A stretch of 5,860 nt of DNA, taken from positions 1 through 5,860 of the forward strand of contig JAGLHV010000094.1 of the NCBI GenBank assembly GCA_023143305.1. The letters are read 5' to 3'. Source of the stretch: a bacterium. GTDB lineage: Bacteria; CBDUZB01; JAGLHV01. A model generated the notes under the pieces. It ran no database searches. It saw nothing but the letters and a program-made list of their open reading frames with translations, and had not been told where the DNA came from. A program made the translations under genes and the position numbers. Every line of letters begins with the position of its first letter. The stretch's first letter is position 1. Below, in pieces: positions 1 to 5,737 of this stretch.

Positions 1-1161
1 ATATATTTAGATCACAATGCTACTACTCCTACCCACCCGGAAGTAGTTAAAGCAATGTTACCTTATTATACAGAAATTTACGGCAATGCCTCCAGTTTTC
101 ATCAGTTTGGGCAACAAGCACGAAAAGCGGTTGAAGAAGCAAGAGAAAAAGTCGCCGATTTTATTGGGGCCGATGCCGGTGAAATATTTTTTACCAGCGG
201 TGGAACGGAGGCGGATAATTTTGCTATTAAAGGAATAGCTTATGCAAATCAGGCTCAAGGAAAACATATCATAACTTCACAGATAGAACATCTTGCAGTT
301 TTAAATCCTTGCAAATATTTAGAAAAACAGGGGTTTAGGATTACATATCTTCCGGTAGATAAACATGGTTTGATTAATCCGGAAGAAGTAAGAAAAGCAA
401 TAACCGATGAAACAATTCTTATCAGTATTATGCAGGCCAATAACGAAACAGGAACAATCGAGCCCATTGCTGAGATTGGAAAAATAGCTAAAGAGAAAGC
501 AATTTATTTTCATACAGATGCAGTTCAGTCCGCAGGTAAAATTCCGGTAAAGGTGAAAGAATTGAATGTGCATTTAGTTTCTTTATCCGGGCATAAACTT
601 TATGGGCCCAACGGTATGGGAGCCCTTTATATTGCTAAAGGAACAAGAATTCAGCCTTTGATGCTTGGTGGACACCATGAGAAAAATAAACGGGCAGGAA
701 CAGAAAATGTTCCGGGAATTGTTGGTTTAGCTAAGGCCGTAGAAATTGCCCAAATTACCGGGGAGGAAGAGGCAGTTCGGTTAACTAATTTACGAAATAA
801 ATTAGAAAGTCTTATCCGTGAAAAAATAGAAGATGTTTATTTAAATGGGCATCCTGAAAAAAGACTACCCAATACTTTAAATATGAGTTTTGAATTTATA
901 GAAGGAGAATCGATAATACTCAACCTGGATATGAAAGGTATAGCTGTTTCCAGTGGTTCAGCCTGTACCTCCGGTTCTTTAAATACTTCCCATGTTTTGA
1001 AAGCAATGGGAATAGAGGCGGCAGTTGCTCAAGGGTCAATAAGATTTAGTTTGGGAAAGGATAATACAGATGAAGATATTGACTATGTGTCGGAAGTTTT
1101 ACCGGAAATTGTATCCCGTTTACGGGCAATGTCTCCGCTTTATAAAAATAAAAAGGAATAA
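1..1161 (+). CDS. nifS: Cysteine desulfurase, NifS/IscS type (5' end cut by window)
   Basis: PLP-dependent enzyme that takes sulfur from L-cysteine, leaving alanine, and passes it as a persulfide to an Fe-S scaffold in the cytoplasm. The reading frame is open from base 1 and begins IYLDHNATTP, the usual start of this family after one to a few residues, so only the first codons are missing; the ATG at 55 is internal. 386 residues are visible, against about 390-400 for the family. Visible landmarks, numbered from base 1: TSGGTEADN near 65-73, EHLAV with its PLP-stacking His near 97, HTDAVQ near 171-176, SGHKLYG with the Schiff-base Lys at about 199, and SGSACTSGS with the catalytic Cys at about 322. 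The tail (GSIRFSLG, then RLRAMSPLY) resembles clostridial NifS. nadA follows after 9 bases and a NifU-type scaffold after that, so this is probably the sulfur donor for that scaffold. nifS and iscS cannot be separated by function here, and no nitrogenase genes are visible. Confidence 0.95.
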   Translation: MYLDHNATTPTHPEVVKAMLPYYTEIYGNASSFHQFGQQARKAVEEAREKVADFIGADAGEIFFTSGGTEADNFAIKGIAYANQAQGKHIITSQIEHLAVLNPCKYLEKQGFRITYLPVDKHGLINPEEVRKAITDETILISIMQANNETGTIEPIAEIGKIAKEKAIYFHTDAVQSAGKIPVKVKELNVHLVSLSGHKLYGPNGMGALYIAKGTRIQPLMLGGHHEKNKRAGTENVPGIVGLAKAVEIAQITGEEEAVRLTNLRNKLESLIREKIEDVYLNGHPEKRLPNTLNMSFEFIEGESIILNLDMKGIAVSSGSACTSGSLNTSHVLKAMGIEAAVAQGSIRFSLGKDNTDEDIDYVSEVLPEIVSRLRAMSPLYKNKKE

Positions 1162-1170
1162 GTAAAAAAG

Positions 1171-2088
1171 ATGAATAATCTATCCCTGGTTGAAAAAATA
1201 ATGAAGTTAAAAGAAAAAAGAAAAGCTGTTATTCTCGTTCACAATTATCAGCGGCCGGAGGTACAGGATATTGCCGATTATCTTGGAGATTCTTTAGAGT
1301 TGAGCCGGAAGGCAGCACAGACGGATGCGAAAGTAATTGTTTTTTGCGGAGTCCATTTTATGGCTGAGACAGCCGCAATTCTTTCACCGGATAAGACGGT
1401 ATTAATGCCGGATATAAATGCCGGATGCCCTATGGCGGATATGGTGAATGCAGAAAAAGTTAAAGAATTAAAAAGAAAACATCCTGAAGCCGCGGTGGTT
1501 TCATATGTGAATACAACAGCGGAAGTAAAAACAGAATCGGATGTTTGCTGCACTTCGGCAAATGCCACAGAAGTTGTAAAATCAGTGAAGAGCAGGGAAA
1601 TAATTTTTCTTCCTGATAAGTATCTGGGCCATTATGTTTCCTGCCGAACAGGCAAAAATTTAATATTAGTTAATGGGTACTGCCCTGTCCACCTCAAAAT
1701 TTTAGCTCAGGATATAAAAAGTAAGAAAGAAAAATATCCCGGGGCGGAAGTACTGGTACATCCTGAATGTATTCCGGAGGTCATTGCTCTGGCGGATAAA
1801 ACCCTTTCTACAAGCGGGATGTGCAAATATGCGAAAGATTCTAAAGTGAAAGAAATGATTATTGGTACAGAGGTAGGGATAATCTATAGGCTACAAAAAG
1901 AAAATCCGGACAAAAAATTTTATCCTGCTTCGGAAATAGCAATATGTCCGAATATGAAACTTAATAATTTAGAGAAAGTTTTATGGGCATTGGAAGATAT
2001 GAAATTTGAGGTAAAGGTGGAAAAAGAGACCAGAATAAAAGCAAAAAAGGCAATTGACAAAATGCTTCAATTTAGTAGAATAAATTAA
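1171..2088 (+). CDS. nadA: Quinolinate synthase NadA
   Basis: Condenses iminoaspartate with dihydroxyacetone phosphate to quinolinate in de novo NAD synthesis, using an oxygen-sensitive [4Fe-4S] cluster with one open iron site. The 305-residue length matches the short form of Thermotoga and archaea; the Escherichia coli and Bacillus enzymes are longer. The three expected cluster cysteines are Cys86 (NAGCPMAD), Cys171 (NGYCPVH) and Cys259 (AICPNMK). Substrate-site motifs are also present: HNYQ at 24-27, SYVNTTAEVK at 111-120, VHPEC at 196-200, STSGM at 213-217 and GTEVGIIYRL at 232-241. The start is the ATG at 1171; AAGGA at 1153-1157, inside the end of the desulfurase gene, is a rather distant ribosome site. 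An in-frame ATG at 1201 is possible but would shorten the helix before HNYQ. No nadB or nadC is visible, so the iminoaspartate source and later steps must be encoded elsewhere. The flanking nifS and nifU genes could supply its cluster (inference). Confidence 0.97.
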   Translation: MNNLSLVEKIMKLKEKRKAVILVHNYQRPEVQDIADYLGDSLELSRKAAQTDAKVIVFCGVHFMAETAAILSPDKTVLMPDINAGCPMADMVNAEKVKELKRKHPEAAVVSYVNTTAEVKTESDVCCTSANATEVVKSVKSREIIFLPDKYLGHYVSCRTGKNLILVNGYCPVHLKILAQDIKSKKEKYPGAEVLVHPECIPEVIALADKTLSTSGMCKYAKDSKVKEMIIGTEVGIIYRLQKENPDKKFYPASEIAICPNMKLNNLEKVLWALEDMKFEVKVEKETRIKAKKAIDKMLQFSRIN

Positions 2089-2093
2089 TTAGA

Positions 2094-2101
2094 GAGGGTG
2101 G
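2094..2101 (+). promoter_or_regulatory. Ribosome binding site of the scaffold gene
   Basis: GAGGGTGG lies just before ATG 2104 and matches the 16S anti-Shine-Dalgarno complement with one mismatch in its core. It decides the start: an in-frame GTG at 2098 lies inside this purine block and so is unlikely to be the initiator. Confidence 0.6.
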
Positions 2102-2103
2102 TT

Positions 2104-2484
2104 ATGCAATACAGTGAAAAAGTAATGGAACATTTCCGTAATCCCAGAAATGTAGGAGAATTAGAAAATCCCGATGGGATTGGCCATGTGGGAAATCCTG
2201 TTTGCGGGGATGTTATGGAGTTATATCTCAAAATCAAAGATAATATAATCGTTGATGTAAAATTTAAAACATTTGGTTGCGGTGCGGCTATAGCCAGTAG
2301 TTCTATTCTTACCGAGTTGATTAAAGGAAAAAGTATAGATGAAGCATTAGCCATATCTAATAAATCGGTTATCGAAGCATTAGGTGGTTTACCCCGGATA
2401 AAAATGCATTGTTCTGTGCTGGCTGAAGATGCATTAAAGTCAGCTATTGATGATTATTATAATAAACAAGTAAAAAATAAATGA
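2104..2484 (+). CDS. nifU: Fe-S cluster assembly scaffold, NifU/IscU single-domain type
   Basis: Scaffold on which [2Fe-2S] or [4Fe-4S] clusters are built from desulfurase sulfur before transfer to target proteins. From ATG 2104 the protein has 126 residues, the normal size for an IscU or clostridial NifU that lacks the C-terminal domains of full NifU. It opens YSEKVMEHFRNPRN, the family signature. The three ligand cysteines are Cys34 (GNPVCGD), Cys59 (FGCGAA) and Cys103 (KMHCS). Asp36, two residues after the first Cys, is the conserved Asp that affects cluster release. The segment before Cys103 reads LPRIK at 96-100 instead of the common LPPVK, the site that the HscA chaperone binds in E. 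coli IscU. No hscA/hscB genes are visible. The gene starts 15 bases after nadA and is probably in the same transcript as nadA and the desulfurase, its expected partner. No terminator-like hairpin follows it. Confidence 0.95.
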   Translation: MQYSEKVMEHFRNPRNVGELENPDGIGHVGNPVCGDVMELYLKIKDNIIVDVKFKTFGCGAAIASSSILTELIKGKSIDEALAISNKSVIEALGGLPRIKMHCSVLAEDALKSAIDDYYNKQVKNK

Positions 2485-2513
2485 TAGAAAAAAGGGTATA
2501 GTATTAATAGCTG

Positions 2514-2523
2514 AGGAAGGTGA
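2514..2523 (+). promoter_or_regulatory. Strong ribosome binding site before a microprotein gene
   Basis: AGGAAGGTGA lies 4 bases before the ATG at 2528. It is among the best Shine-Dalgarno matches in the window and is the main translational evidence that the 56-codon frame behind it is a real gene. Confidence 0.6.
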
Positions 2524-2527
2524 CAAT

Positions 2528-2698
2528 ATGGGAAAACTTTTTTATCAAAATAAAAAACAGGTAATAAAAACAGGGGTTAGTTTTGGCTCGGTTTTAGCCA
2601 TTGTTATTTCCTGGTCGGTGAATGAATCAATTATCTGGGCAATAATTCACGGTCTTTTATCCTGGATTTATGTAATTTATTTTGCTTTTATCAGGTAA
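2528..2698 (+). CDS. 56-residue membrane microprotein, unknown function
   Basis: A short open frame with a strong ribosome site at 2514-2523, starting 43 bases after the nifU-type gene. The product has a basic N-terminus (MGKLFYQNKKQVIKTG), then a hydrophobic segment at about 16-29 (VSFGSVLAIVISWS), a short polar turn (VNES), and a second hydrophobic segment at about 35-54 ending in GLLSWIYVIYFAFIR. This predicts a two-helix hairpin in the membrane with the N-terminus inside. The pattern (SFGSVLA, ISWS, IIWAIIHGLLSWIYVIYF) looks like a small conserved protein that I recall from varied bacteria without a known function; this resemblance is from memory and unverified. It ends with tandem stops, TAA at 2696 and TAG at 2699. 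It may share the nifS-nadA-nifU transcript, since no terminator separates them. A spurious frame is less likely given the ribosome site and ordered hydropathy. Confidence 0.7.
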   Translation: MGKLFYQNKKQVIKTGVSFGSVLAIVISWSVNESIIWAIIHGLLSWIYVIYFAFIR

Positions 2699-2701
2699 TA
2701 G

Positions 2702-2809
2702 GTAATATTATTAGCAATAAAAGCTAATGCAGCAAATCGCAGGACAAAAAAAGAAGAAAGATATAAAAAATGGTTGGAGAGAATAAAAGAGAACCGGGTA
2801 AATTCTTAA
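2702..2809 (+). pseudogene. Possible gene remnant: open stretch in frame after tandem stops
   Basis: Directly after the TAA TAG that ends the microprotein, the same frame stays open for 35 codons and stops with TAA at 2807. It reads as a short hydrophobic start followed by a basic, helix-like tail (RRTKKEERYKKWLERIKENR). No ATG or GTG lies in frame, and the only TTG is late, near 2774, so there is no credible independent start. It could be the C-terminal end of a decayed gene. The caution is that purine-rich DNA gives Lys/Glu/Arg-rich translations by chance. Confidence 0.25.
2710..2728. repeat. 6-bp inverted repeat, hairpin without a U-tract
   Basis: ATTAGC at 2710-2715 pairs with GCTAAT at 2723-2728 across a 7-base loop. 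No run of T follows, so it is not a standard intrinsic terminator. A related string, TAGCAAATAGCTAATG, occurs at 3321-3336 on the far side of the next gene. Confidence 0.3.
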
Positions 2810-2828
2810 TGTAAATACTGGAAAAACT

Positions 2829-3293
2829 ATGAATAAAACAAGAGGTTTAGGTTTTTGGATTCTTATTAGTATAGGTATATTATTGTCAATAATGTTTCTA
2901 TTCGGACAAACACTGTCTTTATTTAATTATGATTTAACCGTATCACTTGGATTGCAAGAATCCGTAGAAGAAGTCGGTGAAATAGGTGTAGCTTGGGCTA
3001 AAGGCTTCGCATTTGGAGATACGGTGTTATATCTTCCACTCTTATTAATTGGAATAATTGGATTATTGAAAAGAAAAAAATGGGGTGTTTATTCAATGTT
3101 TGGCAGTTTAGCAATCACAGTATACTGGCCAATTGTTAGCTTGTTCTCAATTTTTGCCGGTAAAAACAATATAAACCTAAATCCTGATAAATTTATTTCC
3201 TATTCAATAATTCTTCCCTTGATTGCTATTTACGGTTTATGGGGGATGTGGTTTTTGTACAGAAATAGAACGGATTGTAGCAAAATAGGGTGA
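2829..3293 (+). CDS. Four-helix membrane protein, unknown function
   Basis: A 154-residue protein that I do not recognise as a named family. Hydrophobic segments lie at about 8-30, 64-80, 86-110 and 122-143, so four transmembrane helices are likely. Basic residues fall at the N-terminus (MNKTR), between helices 2 and 3 (KRKK at 81-84) and after helix 4 (YRNR at 144-147). By the positive-inside rule both ends and the middle loop are cytoplasmic. The first outside loop (about 31-63) is acidic (QESVEEVGE) and then reads AKGFAFGD. No catalytic or metal-binding motif is evident, and the one Cys is near the C-terminus. The start ATG at 2829 has only a weak GGAAAA-like ribosome site. A small transporter accessory or stress-type membrane protein is possible, but nothing visible decides it. 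Neighbours are unknown genes on both sides, so context gives no function. Confidence 0.75.
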   Translation: MNKTRGLGFWILISIGILLSIMFLFGQTLSLFNYDLTVSLGLQESVEEVGEIGVAWAKGFAFGDTVLYLPLLLIGIIGLLKRKKWGVYSMFGSLAITVYWPIVSLFSIFAGKNNINLNPDKFISYSIILPLIAIYGLWGMWFLYRNRTDCSKIG

Positions 3294-3410
3294 TGGAGTA
3301 GACGTGGTTCACATAGAGAATAGCAAATAGCTAATGTTTTTAATAAAAGATTAGTTGTTGAATTGAAATAACTGAATGTTAAAATGTTCCAAAACAGAAA
3401 GAGATACCCC
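3294..3410. other. Gene-free gap with weak AT-rich hairpins
   Basis: This gap between the two unknown genes has no convincing small gene. CTAAT at 3331-3335 and ATTAG at 3350-3354 flank TTTTT and AAAA tracts, forming an imperfect AT-only hairpin; it lacks a GC-rich stem and is a poor terminator. TTGTTG at 3355-3360 and TAAAAT at 3380-3385 resemble -35 and -10 elements, but the 19-base spacer is long, so a promoter for the next gene is only a guess. Confidence 0.3.
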
Positions 3411-3833
3411 ATGATGTTTCCAAAAAACAATCATAAACTTAGAGAAATTTTTAAAAAAGCAAAAATGCCTGAAATTTCTGAGTTTAGCGGCGAATATTTT
3501 GTTGATATGTTAACCATTCTTCCCAACCTAAGAAAGTTTTCGCACCGCAAATTTTTTTATAAACAAAAGGATAAGGTTTTGGGGTACAATATTCTTTTTA
3601 CCAATAAAGTCTGGGGCCATTTTTTTTTGGAAGAAGGTATTTGTAAAGAAATAGATTCATCAGGAGTAATAGTCATAAATTACAAAAGAGGAGAAAATGG
3701 GTGCATTTCTAATAGAATAATAGATTATGTGAAATGTATAGAAGAAAATAGTTTATATCTTGGGCGGTTTAATTATTTGTTATTAGGAAAACTCCGTTTT
3801 TCAGGATATTTTTCTTTATCAAAAATAATTTAA
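3411..3833 (+). CDS. Conserved-looking soluble protein, unknown function
   Basis: A protein of 140 residues from ATG 3411, with no signal peptide or membrane helix; I cannot name its family. A charged N-terminal helix (KLREIFKKAKMP) is followed by SGEYFVDMLTILPNLRKF at about 26-43, and then a series of short, probably beta, segments (KVLGYNILF, VWGHFFLEEG, GVIVINYKR). It closes with LYLGRFNYLLLGKLRFSGYF at about 116-133. The repeated Gly-aromatic strand ends suggest a small beta-barrel, perhaps lipocalin-like; this is a guess from the pattern. The start is chosen because AGAAAGAG at 3396-3403 precedes it by 7 bases, the same layout as for hydA. The frame extends to an ATG at 3384 (149 residues) with no ribosome site, and ATG 3414 is also possible. 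It ends 17 bases before hydA, so the two may be co-transcribed, though it has no cysteine pattern suggesting a cluster or maturation role. Confidence 0.7.
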   Translation: MMFPKNNHKLREIFKKAKMPEISEFSGEYFVDMLTILPNLRKFSHRKFFYKQKDKVLGYNILFTNKVWGHFFLEEGICKEIDSSGVIVINYKRGENGCISNRIIDYVKCIEENSLYLGRFNYLLLGKLRFSGYFSLSKII

Positions 3834-3850
3834 ATAGAGAAAGTAAAAAA

Positions 3851-5644
3851 ATGAATAAAGAGATAGGTTTAACTATTGATGGACAGAAGGTGAGAATTTC
3901 TGAAGATAATACTATTTTAGCTGCGGCTAAAAAAATAGGGATAATTATTCCTACTTTGTGTTATCATCCGGATCTTAAGGTAAACGGAGTTTGCCGCATT
4001 TGTGTGGTAGAAATAAAAGGAAGAAATAAGCTGGAATGTGCTTGTTCCACTCCGGTAGAAGAAGGCATGGAAATATTTACTCATACCCAGAGAGTACTTA
4101 AAGACCGGCGGATGAATTTAGAACTAATCCTTTCTTCCCATCCTACAGATTGTCTTATTTGCATTAAAAACGGAAATTGCGAATTACAGGATTTAGCTAT
4201 CCGGTTAGGTATTAGAGAAGAGTTACGTTTTCCACACCATATAAAAGAGGGACATCGGGATAATACCTCTGTTGCTTTAAACATTGATTCGGAAAAATGT
4301 ATTGCCTGCGAAAGGTGTGTTTATATTTGTAGTGAAATTCAAAAAGTAAATGCATTAGCGATGTTGGAAAGAGGTTCCAAAGTTTATGCTGCGGCGAAAC
4401 CGGATTTACTTCACAGTCCTTGTGTTAAATGTGGACAATGCACTTCGTACTGTCCTACAGGAGCCATTTATGAAGAAGAACACACCCAGGAGGTATGGGA
4501 AGCACTTAACAATCCGGAAATGGTTGTCGTTGCCCAGATTGCTCCCTCGGTAAGGGTTGCTTTAGGTGAAGAATTTGGTTTGCCGGCGGGGACTTCCGTT
4601 ACGAAAAAAATTTATACTGCACTGAAGTTATTAGGTGTTGACTATGTGTTTGACACTAATTTTGGTGCGGATTTAACTATTATGGAAGAGTCATCGGAGT
4701 TTATCAAAAGATATAAAGAAGAAAAAGACAGACTTCCTCTGATTACCAGCTGTTGTCCTGCCTGGGTTGATTATTTAGAAAAGTTTTGTCCTGAATTTAT
4801 CGATAATTTCTCTTCGGCAAAATCTCCTCATCAAATGTTGGGGGTAATGGTAAAAACCTACTGGGCGGAAAAAATGAAAATCCCCAAAGAAAAAATATTT
4901 ATGGTTTCCATCATGCCCTGTACGGCAAAAAAATATGAAATACTTCGCTGTTATGATATGTTTTCTTCGGGGGTGCAGGATGTAGATGTTACTATTACTA
5001 CCCGGGAATTTGCCAGGGTTATTAAACAAGCGGGAATTGATTTGGTTAATCTTCCCGATGGAAAAGCGGATGCTCCTTTGGGTATTTATTCGGGAGCAGG
5101 TTTAATCTTTGGAGCCACCGGAGGAGTAATGGAAGCGGCTTTGAGAACCGCTTATGAATTTATTACCGAAAAAGAGTTGTCTAATATTGATTTTGAAGCG
5201 GTGCGTGGCTTACAGGGAGTAAAAGAAGCAGAAGTTGAGATAGGTAGTAAAAAAATAAAAGTTGCTGTTGCGCACGGCCTGGGTAATGTAAAGTATGTCC
5301 TGGACCGGGTCGCAGAGGGAAAAAGAAAAAATCAATTGCCCTATCATTTTATAGAAGTAATGGCTTGTCCCGGAGGATGTGTCGGCGGTGGGGGACAACC
5401 TTATGGCGGTTTGGAAATAAGGGAAAAAAGAGCCGGGGCAATTTACCGGGAAGAAAAAGAGTTGACTTTTCGTCAATCGCATAAGAATCCGTATATTCAA
5501 CAGTTATATAAAGAATATTTAGGTGAACCTTTAGGTGATAAAGCCCGAAAATTACTGCATACACAATATTACGACCGGCCCCTTTACGGAGGAGACGAGT
5601 TTTCCTGCCCTTATAAAGATAGGTTAAGAGTAACCAAAGGATAA
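3851..5644 (+). CDS. hydA: [FeFe] hydrogenase catalytic subunit, M3 type
   Basis: Reversibly reduces protons to H2 at the H-cluster, with electrons arriving through a chain of Fe-S clusters; cytoplasmic, as no signal peptide is present. The 597 residues are arranged as in Clostridium pasteurianum CpI and the HndD/HydA subunits. A [2Fe-2S] domain has Cys37, Cys48, Cys51 and Cys65. The His-Cys3 [4Fe-4S] site is His97, Cys101, Cys104 and Cys110. Two ferredoxin-type [4Fe-4S] sites use Cys150/153/156/160 and Cys191/194/197/201. The H-cluster motifs are TSCCPAW at 299-305 (Cys301 proton transfer, Cys302 ligand), MPCTAKKYE at 355-363 (Cys357) and MACPGGC at 504-510 (Cys506, Cys510), followed by GGGGQP. 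The small-subunit region closes the fold (HKNPYIQQLYKEYLG, KLLHTQY), then comes a tail of about 25 residues with one Cys (586). The start ATG 3851 has AGAGAAAG 7 bases upstream. No HydB/HydC partner or maturase genes are visible, so a ferredoxin-linked or NAD(P)H-linked role cannot be decided. Confidence 0.97.
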   Translation: MNKEIGLTIDGQKVRISEDNTILAAAKKIGIIIPTLCYHPDLKVNGVCRICVVEIKGRNKLECACSTPVEEGMEIFTHTQRVLKDRRMNLELILSSHPTDCLICIKNGNCELQDLAIRLGIREELRFPHHIKEGHRDNTSVALNIDSEKCIACERCVYICSEIQKVNALAMLERGSKVYAAAKPDLLHSPCVKCGQCTSYCPTGAIYEEEHTQEVWEALNNPEMVVVAQIAPSVRVALGEEFGLPAGTSVTKKIYTALKLLGVDYVFDTNFGADLTIMEESSEFIKRYKEEKDRLPLITSCCPAWVDYLEKFCPEFIDNFSSAKSPHQMLGVMVKTYWAEKMKIPKEKIFMVSIMPCTAKKYEILRCYDMFSSGVQDVDVTITTREFARVIKQAGIDLVNLPDGKADAPLGIYSGAGLIFGATGGVMEAALRTAYEFITEKELSNIDFEAVRGLQGVKEAEVEIGSKKIKVAVAHGLGNVKYVLDRVAEGKRKNQLPYHFIEVMACPGGCVGGGGQPYGGLEIREKRAGAIYREEKELTFRQSHKNPYIQQLYKEYLGEPLGDKARKLLHTQYYDRPLYGGDEFSCPYKDRLRVTKG

Positions 5645-5737
5645 ATGCGCTTGTAGTTGTCTCGTTTATTTACCCGCCAATCTGTAAGGAAGATGAAGTT
5701 CATCAATAAAATTCAAATACCTGAGGAGCGAATTTTT
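5645..5737. other. Gap between hydA and the next gene
   Basis: No terminator-like hairpin with a T-run is seen after hydA, and no convincing promoter. The gap holds a 13-base palindrome, GATGAAGTTCATC, at 5692-5704, of a length expected by chance about once in a window this size. Confidence 0.3.
5723..5728 (+). promoter_or_regulatory. Ribosome binding site that decides the start at 5738
   Basis: GAGGAG lies 9 bases before ATG 5738. A second in-frame ATG at 5693 would add 15 residues, but its AAGGA at 5686-5690 is only 2 bases away, so 5738 is preferred. Confidence 0.6.

Noticed and set aside
55..57. ATG at 55 as the start of the desulfurase
   Set aside because: The frame is open back to base 1 and encodes the family's N-terminal LDHNATTP motif before this ATG.
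2098..2103. GTG start for the scaffold gene two codons before ATG 2104
   Set aside because: The GTG is part of the Shine-Dalgarno-like GAGGGTGG block, and the family normally begins at the ATG position.
3331..3354. Hairpin with T and A tracts that could end transcription after the membrane gene
   Set aside because: The stem is all A-T apart from its outer pair, has a G-G mismatch and no trailing T-run, so stability would be low.
3375..3413. 12-codon frame (MLKCSKTERDTP) whose stop overlaps ATG 3411, a possible leader peptide
   Set aside because: It has no ribosome site, no run of one amino acid and no attenuator-like hairpins after it.
3230..3430. Minus-strand open frame spanning the gap after the membrane gene
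   Set aside because: It overlaps both flanking plus-strand genes, has no recognisable motif, and looks like a chance frame in AT-rich DNA.
5210..5500. Minus-strand open frame inside hydA
   Set aside because: It lies wholly within the conserved H-cluster coding region on the other strand and has no independent support.
5692..5704. Palindrome GATGAA-G-TTCATC upstream of the DUF2238-like gene, a possible operator
   Set aside because: A 6-base stem with fixed spacing is expected roughly once in about 4,000 bases, so one in this window is not evidence of a binding site.
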